From positions 186,001-250,000 of the forward strand of contig JADJDU010000003.1 in assembly GCA_016702505.1 (NCBI GenBank): a stretch of DNA of 64,000 bases, in the 5' to 3' direction. The DNA comes from Microthrixaceae bacterium (GTDB taxonomy: Bacteria; Actinomycetota; Acidimicrobiia; Acidimicrobiales; Iamiaceae). Positions 1-9,239 of this stretch are shown here, piece after piece. A program made the position numbers and the translations under genes. The notes under the pieces are model-generated. The model saw only the letters and a program-made list of their open reading frames with translations. It ran no database searches and was not told where the DNA came from. Numbering within the stretch: the first letter of the stretch is position 1; each line of letters opens with the position of its first letter.

Positions 1-1010
1 GTCCTCCTAGCGGTCGCCGTCGGACTTCAGATCGCGTCGCTGCTGGCCTACACCGTGCTGACCAAGGTGACACTCCCCCCCGAACCTCACCTCTCGCTGT
101 TCACCATCTTCCGGATCCAGCTAGCCACCAAGTCCGTGACCAACGTGGTTCCAGGTGGTTCAGCCGCGGGGGCACGCTCGGCTACCGACTGTTCACCGAG
201 GCCGGAGTCGCGCCCACCTCGGCCGGGTTCGCCATGGCCACCGTGGGGCTCGGATCCGCCGTGGTGCTCAACCTGTTGTTGTGGGTCGCCCTCCTCATAT
301 CCATTCCCCTCAACGGCTACAACCCGCTTTACGCCGGTGTCGCTCTGGTCGGCGTGATCTTGCTCGCCTCGGCCGCGGCTCTGGTGTACCTGTTGATGGA
401 GGGTCGCGACCGAGCCGAGAAGGTGCTCCGCTCCATCGCCCGGCGACTGCCCTACGTGCAGGAGGAGACGGCGTCGCGGTTCGTCCACCAGTTGGCCGAT
501 CGTCTCCACGACCTGGCCCGCCAGCCACAGCTACTCAAGAGCGGGGTGCTGTGGGCCAGCGCCAACTGGCTGCTCGAAGCCGCGTCACTGTGGGTGTTCC
601 TGATGGCGTTCGGAGCGTGGGTCAACCCGATCAACCTGATCGTGGCCTACGGGCTAGCTGGAGTTCTGGCCGCCATACCCGTGACCCCCGGCGGACTCGG
701 CGTGGTGGAGGCCGCGCTGACCCCCACCCTCGTCGGGTTCGGGGTTCCGGCCGGCACCGCCACCATCGCCGTGTTGTGCTGGCGGTTCGTCCAGTTCTGG
801 CTGCCGATCCCGCTAGGAGGGACGGCCTACCTGTCTTTGAGGTTCGGCGCTCTGGGACGCCAGAAGAAGATGGGTACCGTTCGCGACCTTGCCCACGAAA
901 CCGGCCGGGCCGCCACCCGTCGGGTTTGGGACGATCAAGCCGGTGAGTACCGCTGGGTCAAGAGCCCCGACCCCGCAGCGGGATCGAACCCCCCCGAAGA
1001 ACCGATCTGA
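1..1010 (+). CDS. YbhN/UPF0104-type integral membrane protein, 5'-partial, apparent frameshift
   Basis: This is the C-terminal part of a lysylphosphatidylglycerol-synthase-type membrane domain protein (YbhN/UPF0104 family). The beginning lies outside the window. From base 1 the reading is hydrophobic (VLLAVAVGLQIASLLAYTV) and continues to VVPGGSAAG. It then breaks at a run of five G at 168-172. Adding one G lets the frame continue as GTLGYRLFTEAGVAP, followed by several membrane segments, the family-like stretch IPVTPGGLGVVEAAL and the stop at 1008-1010. The highly charged tail after about base 860 should be cytoplasmic. Family members lie in the plasma membrane and several act in lipid modification or flipping; the substrate here cannot be told. 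The frameshift is probably a homopolymer sequencing error, but a real lesion cannot be excluded. Confidence 0.75.
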   Translation, partial: PPSGRRRTSDRVAAGLHRADQGDTPPRTSPLAVHHLPDPASHQVRDQRGSRWFSRGGTLGYRLFTEAGVAPTSAGFAMATVGLGSAVVLNLLLWVALLISIPLNGYNPLYAGVALVGVILLASAAALVYLLMEGRDRAEKVLRSIARRLPYVQEETASRFVHQLADRLHDLARQPQLLKSGVLWASANWLLEAASLWVFLMAFGAWVNPINLIVAYGLAGVLAAIPVTPGGLGVVEAALTPTLVGFGVPAGTATIAVLCWRFVQFWLPIPLGGTAYLSLRFGALGRQKKMGTVRDLAHETGRAATRRVWDDQAGEYRWVKSPDPAAGSNPPEEPI

Positions 1011-1023
1011 CCAGCGCCCTTGG

Positions 1024-1752
1024 TCACGCAGACGGGCCCCGGCTGGCCAGCGAAACCTGCGGGGGATTCACAGGATCTGGCATACCCACCCGGTGAACGC
1101 CGATGGTGCCAGGGGTCGAGGACACCAGCGCGTTCACCTCGTCGACAGCTCCAGATTCTGGATCTAGTTCGAGGTAGGCCAGATGCCGTCCGGCCGTGGC
1201 CACCTCTCGGGCCCTCTCCAGCGCCAGCGCACGCCCATCGGCCAGGAACGGGGCCAGAGCCTGCGGATTCACCTCGGCCTCGGCGGCCTCGGGCAAATCG
1301 TTGGCGAAGATGTGCGGGCAGACGTAGTCGATGCCAGCCGCGGCGAACAAGCCCGGATACAGCTCGAGCGGGCGCCCGATCCGTTCCGGGTAGCGGTGCT
1401 CGACCACGTAGTGGATGCGAAACCCACGCTGAGCCAGTGACGAGAACACAACGCCCCACGTGGCCCGCACGTAGGCAGAGATGTCAGGAGTCCACAGGTC
1501 TAGGGATGCTCCACCGCGATAGAGACGCTCGACGGCATCGACTGACAACCGGGCCAAGGTACGAGCATCCAGATCCGCCACCATGGACTCGACCCGCATC
1601 TCAGCCGCGGTCAGAGCTACCGACCGCTCCTCGGCGGTGAGGACCGACAACCTCTCGCCCTGCAGGACCGGAACCCCCGCGTCGACGTCTAGGTAGTCGA
1701 CCAGTTCCGGATAACGCCACTCCCCCGCCAACTCGGCGATGTCTGCTGCCAT
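1024..1752 (-). CDS. Hypothetical protein, 242 aa
   Basis: I do not recognise this protein. It is soluble-looking, with no signal peptide or membrane segment and many Ala, Glu and Arg residues. The middle contains a conserved-looking stretch, VVEHRYPERIGRPLELYPG, followed by an aromatic and Cys/His-containing patch (YVCPHIFANDLPEA). The ATG at 1752 gives a protein opening MAADIAELAGEWRYPELVDYL. It converges on the YbhN-like gene, with 13 bases between the stops. It is divergent from the PAS-GGDEF-EAL gene, and the region of about 117 bases between the two starts should hold both promoters. Base composition matches its neighbours, so there is no sign of recent transfer. Confidence 0.6.
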   Translation of the reverse strand: MAADIAELAGEWRYPELVDYLDVDAGVPVLQGERLSVLTAEERSVALTAAEMRVESMVADLDARTLARLSVDAVERLYRGGASLDLWTPDISAYVRATWGVVFSSLAQRGFRIHYVVEHRYPERIGRPLELYPGLFAAAGIDYVCPHIFANDLPEAAEAEVNPQALAPFLADGRALALERAREVATAGRHLAYLELDPESGAVDEVNALVSSTPGTIGVHRVGMPDPVNPPQVSLASRGPSA

Positions 1753-1869
1753 GGATCAATCCTCCCACACGATTCCGGAGATATCTCAGAGGTATCGGGC
1801 GTATTATCCGCGTCACATCGGTGCCAAGGCCCTTCGACCGGATGGACCGAGCCGATGGAAGGACCACGC

Positions 1870-3597
1870 ATGGGGGCACAAGACGAGGCTCGACCGAACG
1901 CGGACCCTTCTGTCGAGCGCGCCGTGGATCAGCTCCAAAGTGATGCCGAACTGCTCAAGGTGATCGTCGATCACACCGCGGACTCGATCGTCCGGTTCGA
2001 TCGAGCCTTGCGATACGACTTCGTCAACGACCGCGCGATCCAACTAACCGGCATCGGAGCCGAGCGGTTCCTCGGGGCCACCCAGGCCGACCTCGGGTAC
2101 CCGCCCGAGGAGGTCGAGGTTCGGGAGGAGCGGATCTCCAAGGTGTTCGCCAGTGGCGACGTGACGACCTATCACGATGTGATCGTCAACCTGGAAGGTG
2201 AACGCTGGTACGAGACCACCCTCCTGCCCCAGCGAGACGACACCGGCGACGTGACCCATGTGATCGTCATGTCCCGGGACGTGACCGCCCGCAAGATGGC
2301 CGAGGACGCCCTGGTTCGAGCCGCGGCTCGGGACCCGCTCACCGGGCTGGCCAATCGGTCCGCCCTGCTCGAGGTGCTCCACCACGCCATCGAGTCCTCC
2401 GAAGATTCCCGACTCACCACCGCCGTGCTTCTGATCGACCTCGATCGGTTCAAGCTGGTCAACGACTCGCTCGGTCATGCCGTCGGCGACCGCCTCCTTT
2501 GCCTTGCCGCCGAACGGATCCGCCAGAACGTGAGGCCCGAAGATCTTGTGGCCCGTCACGGCGGCGATGAGTACGTGGTCGTGATGCGAGACCTCACCGA
2601 CCCAGCCGAAGCGGTCGGGGTGTCGCTGCGCATCGTGGAGGCCTTTCGCCAGCCGTTGCTCTCGGGCGAGACCGAGCTGTCCACCACGGCCAGCGTCGGC
2701 ATCTCGGTGACCGCTCCGACCCGGGTCACCATCGACGCCAACGACCTGATCCGAGAAGCTGACACCGCCATGTACGTGGCCAAGGCCAACGGCCGAGACG
2801 GCGTGTCGGTGTTCGACGAGGCCCTCCGACTCGAAGTGGACGACCGACTCCGGATAGAGAACCAGTTGCGCGGGGCCCTCGGGCGAGGCGAGCTGGCCAT
2901 GTGGTACCAGCCCGAGGTTCACCTTCGGTCCGGACGGATTCGCTCAGCCGAGGCGCTTTTGCGCTGGCACCATCCCTCCGGCGAGGTGCTCCCGGCGGCA
3001 CGCTTCATCGATGTGGCCGAGGACAGCGGCCTCATCGCCCCCATCGGGGCCTGGGTACTGAACGAAGTGGTTCGCCAGTCGGCGGTCTGGACCGATCGGG
3101 AGGTGATCATCCGACTGAACCTGGCCAGCCGCCAGCTCAACGACCCAGACCTACTGGGAGCATTCGACCGGGCCGTGGCCCGCCACCAGGCTCGAGCCGA
3201 CCTGCTGTGCGTGGAGATCACCGAGACCACGCTCCTGCACGACACCCCGACCGCCACCCGCAACCTCAAGGGGCTGACCGCCCGGGGGGTGAAGGTGGCG
3301 CTGGACGATTTCGGAACCGGCTACGCCTCACTCACCTACCTGCGCCGCTACCACATAGACGTGGTCAAGCTTGACCGGAGCTTCGTCACCGACATCGACA
3401 CCTCCCCCCGGGATCAGCGCCTGGCCGCAGCGGTCGTGGCCATGGCCCAGCAGCTCGACATCCGGGTGACCGCAGAAGGGGTGGAGACCAGAGCCCAAGC
3501 CGACGTGGTGCGCAAGCTGGGTTGTACCGGCGCTCAGGGCTATCTGTGGAGCCCCGCGGTGCCACCCGACGAGTTCGAGCGCATGATCACCGGTTGA
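1870..3597 (+). CDS. PAS-GGDEF-EAL cyclic-di-GMP signalling protein
   Basis: This is a predicted bifunctional c-di-GMP enzyme of about 575 residues, cytoplasmic, with no membrane segment. Order: a PAS sensor (about 25-140, ending VIVMSRDVTARK), a GGDEF domain opening DPLTGLANR with signature HGGDEY near residue 233, and an EAL domain beginning MWYQPEVHLRSG. In the EAL domain the catalytic pattern looks complete: EALLRW, NLASRQL, EITETT, DDFGTGYASL, VKLDRSF, AEGVET and QGYLWSP. Phosphodiesterase activity is therefore likely. The GGDEF signature has Tyr for the usual Phe, so cyclase activity is plausible but not certain. I chose the ATG at 1870 because GGAAGGA lies just upstream; an in-frame ATG at 1855 would add five residues. 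The stop abuts the stop of the convergent amidase. Confidence 0.9.
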   Translation: MGAQDEARPNADPSVERAVDQLQSDAELLKVIVDHTADSIVRFDRALRYDFVNDRAIQLTGIGAERFLGATQADLGYPPEEVEVREERISKVFASGDVTTYHDVIVNLEGERWYETTLLPQRDDTGDVTHVIVMSRDVTARKMAEDALVRAAARDPLTGLANRSALLEVLHHAIESSEDSRLTTAVLLIDLDRFKLVNDSLGHAVGDRLLCLAAERIRQNVRPEDLVARHGGDEYVVVMRDLTDPAEAVGVSLRIVEAFRQPLLSGETELSTTASVGISVTAPTRVTIDANDLIREADTAMYVAKANGRDGVSVFDEALRLEVDDRLRIENQLRGALGRGELAMWYQPEVHLRSGRIRSAEALLRWHHPSGEVLPAARFIDVAEDSGLIAPIGAWVLNEVVRQSAVWTDREVIIRLNLASRQLNDPDLLGAFDRAVARHQARADLLCVEITETTLLHDTPTATRNLKGLTARGVKVALDDFGTGYASLTYLRRYHIDVVKLDRSFVTDIDTSPRDQRLAAAVVAMAQQLDIRVTAEGVETRAQADVVRKLGCTGAQGYLWSPAVPPDEFERMITG

Positions 3598-5053
3598 TCA
3601 ATCGGCCCAGACCTCGGGCCGGCGGTCCGCCCACGGGGCCGCCTCCTCCAACTGCGCCGCTACGCGGATCAACAAGTCCTCGCGTCCGGGGGCTGCCACC
3701 AGTTGCATGCCCATCGGCAGACCTTCGCTGCTCTGGTGCAACGGCAAAGGAGATGGCGGGCTGACCGCTGATGTTGAAGGGAGCGGTGAACGCTACCAAC
3801 GGGCTCGATCGGAACAGACCGGTGAGGGGCTGATCGGCAGTCGAGGTGAACTGGCCCAATGTGGGAGGCAGTTCGGGGATCGTCGGCGTCAACAAGAGGT
3901 CGTGCTCCTGCCACCATGACACCAGTCGACGCGACGCAGCGTGCATGCCTTCCATGGCGGCCACGTACTGGGCCCCCGTCACCGACCTTCCCCCTTCGGC
4001 CAGCACCCAGGTCCCCGGTTCGACGCCATCGACGGTCACCGGCTCTCCCACCATCTCGGCCATCCGGTCCAACTCCCGCGCCACCCAAACCCCGTAGGCA
4101 ACCAGGAAGTGGGTGGTGGTCGCCGGATCGGTGAGACCGGGGGGATGGGCCTCGGTGACACGATGACCCAACTCTTCGAGCAGGCCGGCGGTGGCGGCGG
4201 TGGCCGCCACCACTTGGGGGTCGGCCTGGAAGGATCCATCGGGCGAATCGGCCACCCAGCCGATGCGCAACTCGCCGGGGTCCATCCCGATCTCGTCCAC
4301 ATAGGGCCGGACCGGGGGCGCCGCCCAGTACGGGTCCCCCACACCGGGACCCCAGACCACGTCCAACAGTGCGGCTGTGTCCCGAACCGACCGGGTGACT
4401 GCCAATCGAGCCACCAGCCCACCCCAAGCCTCACCTAGGTCCGGGCCCAACGTGATCCGACCACGGCTTGGTTTGAGTCCAACCAGGCCACACTCCGACG
4501 CCGGGATCCGTATCGATCCGCCCCCATCTCCGGCATGACCCACTGTCACCATCCCGGCTGCCACCGCCGCCGCCGACCCACCACTTGATCCGCCGGTCGA
4601 CCTAGCGGTATCCCACGGGTTGCGCGTTGGTCCGTAGGCCGCCGGTTCGGTGGTGGTCACCAACCCCAACTCGGGGGCGTTGGTCCGGCCTACGACGATC
4701 AGGCCTGCGGCCCGAAACCGTTGGAACAGCTCGGAGTCGACCGTGGCCCGGTAGTGGTGTTCCTTCAAGAACCGGGTGCCGAGGTGGAGTGGTTCGCCGG
4801 CCTGGGACCCGTCCATGTCCTTGAGCACCATGGGCACGCCGGGGAAGGGACCCACCGCCGGGTTGACCCGGCCCGCCTCCTCCCGAGCCCGTTCGAACCG
4901 ACGATGGATCACCGCGTTCAAGGTCGGGTCGATGCGCTCGACCCTTTCGATGGCGGCATCCACCAGCTCCAGAGCCGACACCTGGCCCGACCGGACGAGG
5001 GCGGCCTGGCCGGTTGCATCCAGCTCCGCGGGAACAACTACCGAAGAGGTCAT
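3598..5053 (-). CDS. Amidase signature-family hydrolase, apparent frameshift near the C-terminus
   Basis: Amidase-signature family enzymes hydrolyse amide bonds with a Ser-cisSer-Lys triad, and all three elements are present: Lys in MVLKDMDG, the Gly/Ser loop STGGSSGGSAAAVAAG and the nucleophile region GDGGGSIRIPA. The frame is clean from the ATG at 5053 to FNISGQPAIS, then breaks at an AAA at 3746-3748 (TTT in the gene). Removing one base restores the expected tail ISLPLHQSSEGLPMGMQLV and ends at the TGA at 3598-3600, giving 484 residues, a normal family length. Read as printed, the frame would run on to 3587 with a nonsense tail. The natural substrate is unknown. Family members range from amidases to GatA, but no gatB or gatC neighbour is present, so GatA is unlikely. 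Confidence 0.82.
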
Positions 5054-5256
5054 GACCGCACCGTAGGCGTGAACGGAGTGCCTAGGCTGGTTGTGACCAC
5101 CGGCCGGCCCTAGGGGTGACCGACCGGTGGCCACGATGCTCGAACCGGACCAGGAGTCCACCCGGGCCGGGAGCAGTGCAGACAGCAAGCCGTCCGCTTC
5201 ACCATGGTGGTTCGTGGTCAGCGCGCGATGCCGTAGACGCAGCGCGCATGGTCACC

Positions 5257-6240
5257 TCAGATCGACAAGCGTTCCCGGATCACCTCGCCGATGCACACCT
5301 GGGTGTGGTTCATGGCCCGCTCACGCCCGAACCTCTCGACCAGGCTGACCGCGTCGACCCACTGGTGAACCCCGTCGAACAGCTCCCCAGCCACCACCAG
5401 CACCGGCACACCGACCTCAGACGCCAGCTCCACCACCCCGCCCACCACCTTGCCGTCGAAGGAAGTCTCGTCCACGAACCCCTCGCCGGTGACCACCAGA
5501 TCGGACTTCTCGATCGCTCCAGCCAGATCGAGCTCTTCGGCGATCAGCTCGAAGCCTGACACTATGGTCGCCCCCAACGCCGCCAACCCTCCGGCGAGTC
5601 CGCCCGCTGCTCCCGACCCCGCCATCGTGGTCACATCGACCCCATGCTCGTCCCGGTACACCTGGGCCAGTCGCCTGAGCCGTCGGCTCAACAGTTCGAC
5701 CTGGGCCGGGGTGGCACCCTTCTGGGGACCGAACTCATCGGCAGCCCGAGTGAATTCGGTTCTCACATCGACTGCGGCCACCAGCTCCACGCCTCGAAGG
5801 CGCGCCCCGGGGAACAGGGCCTGAACTGCTCCCAGCCCGCCGTCGGTCGAGGCCGATCCGCCGTGGCCGACCACCACGCGCCGGGCACCGAGGTCGACAG
5901 CGGCGGCGATCAACTCGCCGGTTCCGCTGGTGGTGGCAGCCACCGGATCGTTCCCTCCGGGTCCCCCGATCAGCATCAAGCCCGAAGCCTGGGCCATCTC
6001 CACCACCGCGGTGCGGCCCTGGAGGCGCCAGCCGGCCTCGACAGGCGATCCCAGTGGACCGGTCACGAGCATCGACCGGTTGGCACCACCGAAGACGTCG
6101 AGGAAACCCTCGCCGCCGTCGCTCAAGGGCACCTCTCGCACCCGGGCCCCGAGGGAGCGACCCACCGACGCCATCGCTTGGGCAACCTGCGCGGCGGTGG
6201 CGGTTCCCCGGAACTTGTCAGGGGCGACGAGTATCCGCAT
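5257..6240 (-). CDS. Glycerate 2-kinase (GarK/GlxK family)
   Basis: ATP-dependent kinase expected to phosphorylate D-glycerate to 2-phosphoglycerate, linking glyoxylate or serine breakdown to glycolysis. The 327-residue protein opens MRILVAPDKFRGTATAAQ, a variant of the family N-terminal phosphate-binding motif DxFKG. It also carries LSDGGEGFLDV, GHGGSASTDGGLGAVQAL and TGEGFVDETSFDGKV, which are typical of this fold. The ATG at 6240 lies inside the 3' end of otsA (overlap of 23 bases), suggesting co-transcription and translational coupling. Pairing with trehalose genes may reflect compatible-solute metabolism, since related organisms make glucosylglycerate, but no such synthase is seen here. 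Substrate assignment rests on family membership only. Confidence 0.88.
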   Translation of the reverse strand: MRILVAPDKFRGTATAAQVAQAMASVGRSLGARVREVPLSDGGEGFLDVFGGANRSMLVTGPLGSPVEAGWRLQGRTAVVEMAQASGLMLIGGPGGNDPVAATTSGTGELIAAAVDLGARRVVVGHGGSASTDGGLGAVQALFPGARLRGVELVAAVDVRTEFTRAADEFGPQKGATPAQVELLSRRLRRLAQVYRDEHGVDVTTMAGSGAAGGLAGGLAALGATIVSGFELIAEELDLAGAIEKSDLVVTGEGFVDETSFDGKVVGGVVELASEVGVPVLVVAGELFDGVHQWVDAVSLVERFGRERAMNHTQVCIGEVIRERLSI

Positions 6241-7645
6241 GGCTCCGCGGTGCGGCCGCGATCTGGTCAGCCAGCCAGTCGGTCGGGGTACGCGCCGACG
6301 CGGCACGGACCAGCAGCTCAGCCCGACGGCGGCGTTCGTCGGGGTCGAGCTCGACCACGGTGGCCAGCGTCGCCGCCGTCTGGCCCACGTCAAAAGGGTC
6401 GACAAGCCACGCCCCTTCGGCCAGCTCGTGCCAGGCACCGACCTCGGGTGACAGGAGGATCTGGGCATGACGACGATTGACCAGGGCGGCCTCCTTGGCC
6501 ACCAGGTTGAGACCATCTCGAATGGCGTTGACCATCACCACGTCGGCTCGGGCCAATGCGGCCATTGACCTCGGGTAGTCGTCGGTGGGGTCGTAGTGGA
6601 TCGGTTCCCACTCCTCGGTCCCGAACCGCTGGTTGACCCGATCGACCACCTCGCCAACAGCTCGGTGGTAGCGGTCGTACGCATCGACACCCAGGCGTGA
6701 CGGGTAGCAGAACGCCCCGAACACCACCCGGCCGTGAAGGTCCGGGCGACTTTTGAGCATCGCTTCGTAGGCCAAGAAACCTCGAACCATGTTCTTGGAC
6801 AGCTCGATCCGGTCTACCCGCACCACGAAGGTCCGGTCCCCGACCAGGAGGTCGAGTTCGGAAGCTGCGTCCCTGCACTTCGTTGACCCGATCGTTGCCC
6901 TCAGGTCATCGAGATCAGGCCCGAGGGGAGCAACGAACACGGGGGGTACCTCCACCCCCGACGCCGAGCAGGAACTCTCGAAGTCGTCAGCCCAACGCTG
7001 GGTGTGAAACCCGCAGGCATGAAACCGGGCCAATCCTTCTAGCAGTTCGACGCGGGCCGCGGTGGGGAGCATCCCCAGCCATTCCGGCGGAGCGAACGGG
7101 GTATGGCTGAAGTGGACCAGATCCAGGTCCGGGCGCCGATCCCGCAACATCGGGGCCATGAGGCAGAGGTGGTAGTCCTGCACCAGAACCACCGCCCCGG
7201 TCGGGGCGTCGCTCGCCACCGCTTGGGCGAAGGCCTCGTTCACCCGTCTATGAGCCGCCCAGGGACCTTCCACCCATCCGACAGGCCAGCTCGGCTCATA
7301 GACCGGATCCCACAAGCCGTGGTGAGCGAACCACAGCGCTTCGTTGCACACGGTGTCGTAGTGCTCCCGCCACCACCGCGGTTCGAAGTCCAAGAGCCTG
7401 ACTCGAAACCCCTCGGCGTCGGTCACGCCCCGAGCGGCCATGACCCGGTCGCCGTCGGTCATCGCCGCGGCCACCCAGGTGGTGTCGGTTCCTCGCACCA
7501 GGGGTCCGAGGGCAGAGACGAGACCTCCGGCACCGCGCACGGCCACCGGGGTGGCGTGGTCGTCGAGTCGGAACGTGACGGGACCTCGATTGGACACCAC
7601 CACCACTCGGCGATGGGCAAGATCGAGGTCGATCGAGGTGGTCAC
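6218..7645 (-). CDS. otsA: Trehalose-6-phosphate synthase (GT20)
   Basis: Glycosyltransferase family 20 enzyme that joins UDP-glucose and glucose-6-phosphate to make trehalose-6-phosphate in the cytoplasm. The 475-residue protein begins with the family loop VVVVSNRGPVTF, followed by GAGGLVSALGPL. It then has WVQD-type VLVQDYHLCLMAP, HFSHTPFAPPEWLGMLP, VDRIELSKNMVRGFLAYE and the donor-binding C-terminal stretch NAIRDGLNLVAKEA. All core motifs are intact. It lies 13 bases downstream of otsB on the same strand and overlaps the glycerate kinase start, so otsB-otsA-glycerate kinase look like one transcript. Trehalose made this way normally serves osmotic or desiccation protection. Confidence 0.93.
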   Translation of the reverse strand: MTTSIDLDLAHRRVVVVSNRGPVTFRLDDHATPVAVRGAGGLVSALGPLVRGTDTTWVAAAMTDGDRVMAARGVTDAEGFRVRLLDFEPRWWREHYDTVCNEALWFAHHGLWDPVYEPSWPVGWVEGPWAAHRRVNEAFAQAVASDAPTGAVVLVQDYHLCLMAPMLRDRRPDLDLVHFSHTPFAPPEWLGMLPTAARVELLEGLARFHACGFHTQRWADDFESSCSASGVEVPPVFVAPLGPDLDDLRATIGSTKCRDAASELDLLVGDRTFVVRVDRIELSKNMVRGFLAYEAMLKSRPDLHGRVVFGAFCYPSRLGVDAYDRYHRAVGEVVDRVNQRFGTEEWEPIHYDPTDDYPRSMAALARADVVMVNAIRDGLNLVAKEAALVNRRHAQILLSPEVGAWHELAEGAWLVDPFDVGQTAATLATVVELDPDERRRRAELLVRAASARTPTDWLADQIAAAPRSHADTRRP

Positions 7646-7658
7646 GGGGCTCTCCCGG

Positions 7659-8405
7659 TCACGCCGGCGGAGGAGCGGTGGCCAGCAGTTCCAAAAGGGT
7701 CACGACCTCATCTTCGCGGATGACCAGATCGGCCCGGCGCCGGAGGCGAGGATCGATCTCGGTCGACTCGACAGCAATGGCCATGGTCTGAACTCCGCCC
7801 TCACTCAATGCCCCCAGTGCTTCGAAGGCCGGCAGGTCGCCGACGTCGTCGCCCACGAACAGCACCGCGTCGACGTCGGGCTCAGCAGTGACCAGGTGCT
7901 GGACGACAGATCCCTTGTCGGCCTCGACGGGAGGGTGCACCTCCACCGACATTCGCGCCGCTCGCACGGTCAGGCCATGGCGTTGGGCCAGGGTGTGGGC
8001 CAACGCCTCCACGGACTGGGCGAGGCCAGGGCTGGAGCGGTAGTGGAGCGTCACCGACAACACCTTGTCCTCCACCTCCATCTCGGCCAAGGCAACGTCG
8101 GAGAGCCGGGCTTCTCGTGCAGCCGCCACCACGGCGGCGACCGGTTCCAAGTACCTGGAGAACGCGGGATCGACCACCGTCGCACCGAGCTCGTCGCTGG
8201 TCTCCATCCCGTAGAGACCGGAGAGGAACAGCGAAGCAGGAAGGTGCCGGGTCAGAAACGACACCGGGCGACCCGACACCACTCCGACCCGTCGGTATCG
8301 GGTCGACAGCAGGACAAGCCGTTCGACCACACCGGGACGAGGTCGGGCTTCAGCCGGATCATCGACGATCGCGGCCAACGTGCCGTCGAAGTCGAACAGC
8401 AACAT
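7659..8405 (-). CDS. otsB: Trehalose-6-phosphate phosphatase (HAD family)
   Basis: Removes phosphate from trehalose-6-phosphate, completing trehalose synthesis with the OtsA encoded next. The HAD nucleophile motif is at the extreme N-terminus (LLFDFDGTLAAI). Motif II-like VVSGRP, the cap region and the metal-binding FVGDDVGDLPAFEAL follow. The ATG at 8405 leaves only two residues before the motif. The same frame stays open upstream, through LGPLAADPSSA, which resembles the N-terminus of many OtsB proteins. No ATG, GTG or TTG lies in that extension, only CTG, so the true start may be a CTG near 8462 or the first codons may be mis-sequenced. Function is secure; the start is not. Confidence 0.88.
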   Translation of the reverse strand: MLLFDFDGTLAAIVDDPAEARPRPGVVERLVLLSTRYRRVGVVSGRPVSFLTRHLPASLFLSGLYGMETSDELGATVVDPAFSRYLEPVAAVVAAAREARLSDVALAEMEVEDKVLSVTLHYRSSPGLAQSVEALAHTLAQRHGLTVRAARMSVEVHPPVEADKGSVVQHLVTAEPDVDAVLFVGDDVGDLPAFEALGALSEGGVQTMAIAVESTEIDPRLRRRADLVIREDEVVTLLELLATAPPPA

Positions 8406-8461
8406 GGCGCTGCTCGGATCAGCGGCTAAGGGCCCAAGGGCGGTACCGAGCGGGCTCTGGT

Positions 8462-9082
8462 TCAGTTTGCCGAGGAGGAGGAGGAGGTGGATGAACCCGA
8501 CGAGTCAGCCGGTGGGGTGTCCTTGCCCAGCACCACGACCACGTTGGCGTTGTCGGCCCCGGGCCCCGGGGAGGTGGACGGCATCGATTCGACGGCGCTG
8601 GAAGCCTTGCCGATCAACAGCGCCACCGCCTCGGCCTCGGCTTGGAAGCCGTCGGCGTAGTACACGACGGTGGTGGTGGCAGAGGCAGCAGAGTTGCCCG
8701 GCGGCTGCATCACATAGCCCTTCTCCCCAATCGTGTCACTGGTGGTACGGGCCACCCCGGGAAGCCCCGATCCGTTGAGGACAAGGACCTTCACCTCTCC
8801 AGGGTCGCGAAGCCCATCGGATGGGGTACTCGACGAGGTGGTGGTCTCATCTGGGGTGGTGGTGGTCACATCGCCTGGTTCGGTGTCACCCAGATCGGAG
8901 ATGTCGATGGTGGTGACCGAGCCGTCGCCTGCTGAGGCCGACACCTGGGTGCCGCCCCCGCCGCCTCCGCTGGTCATCAGCAGCAGGAGCCCGACCACGA
9001 CAGCCACCGCCAAGACGGCCAAGCCGCGGGCATTGGCGTCGAGCCCGCCGGATTTTTGAGGTGAGGGTGCGGTCGCGGCCAT
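8462..9082 (-). CDS. Membrane-anchored LytR_C-domain protein
   Basis: A 206-residue protein with a short cytoplasmic tail, one membrane helix (LAVLAVAVVVGLLLLM, about residues 24-40), a Gly/Ser/Thr-rich extracellular linker, and a C-terminal LytR_C domain. That domain is recognised by VLVLNGSGLPGVARTT, a glycine turn and TVVYYADGFQAEAEAVALL. LytR_C domains are found alone or behind LytR-CpsA-Psr cell-wall ligases in actinobacteria, and their own role is unclear. The start was set at 9082 (MAATAPS), because an earlier in-frame Met at 9121 would add an uncharged stretch without purpose. The tail ends in a Ser-rich run. It is divergent from the Mrp operon and upstream of otsB by 56 bases. Confidence 0.8.
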   Translation of the reverse strand: MAATAPSPQKSGGLDANARGLAVLAVAVVVGLLLLMTSGGGGGGTQVSASAGDGSVTTIDISDLGDTEPGDVTTTTPDETTTSSSTPSDGLRDPGEVKVLVLNGSGLPGVARTTSDTIGEKGYVMQPPGNSAASATTTVVYYADGFQAEAEAVALLIGKASSAVESMPSTSPGPGADNANVVVVLGKDTPPADSSGSSTSSSSSAN

Positions 9083-9239
9083 CGGACAAGAGTTGTCGGC
9101 CAGCCCAGTCGATGCAAGCACCCCCGGGTCACATACTGAACGGCCAGCCTTCGGGCTTGGCTCCTAGAGTGGCATCGATCATGGTTCCGCCGATCCCGTG
9201 CCCCAGGCCACGGCACCAGAGGGTCCAAGGTGGGAAGCC

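Noticed and set aside
3598..5053. GatA assignment for the first amidase
   Set aside because: The amidase motifs are general to the family and no gatB or gatC neighbour is present.
5054..5256. Possible small gene between the first amidase and glycerate kinase
   Set aside because: The open frames there are only an N-terminal run-through of the amidase frame, without a ribosome site or conserved look.
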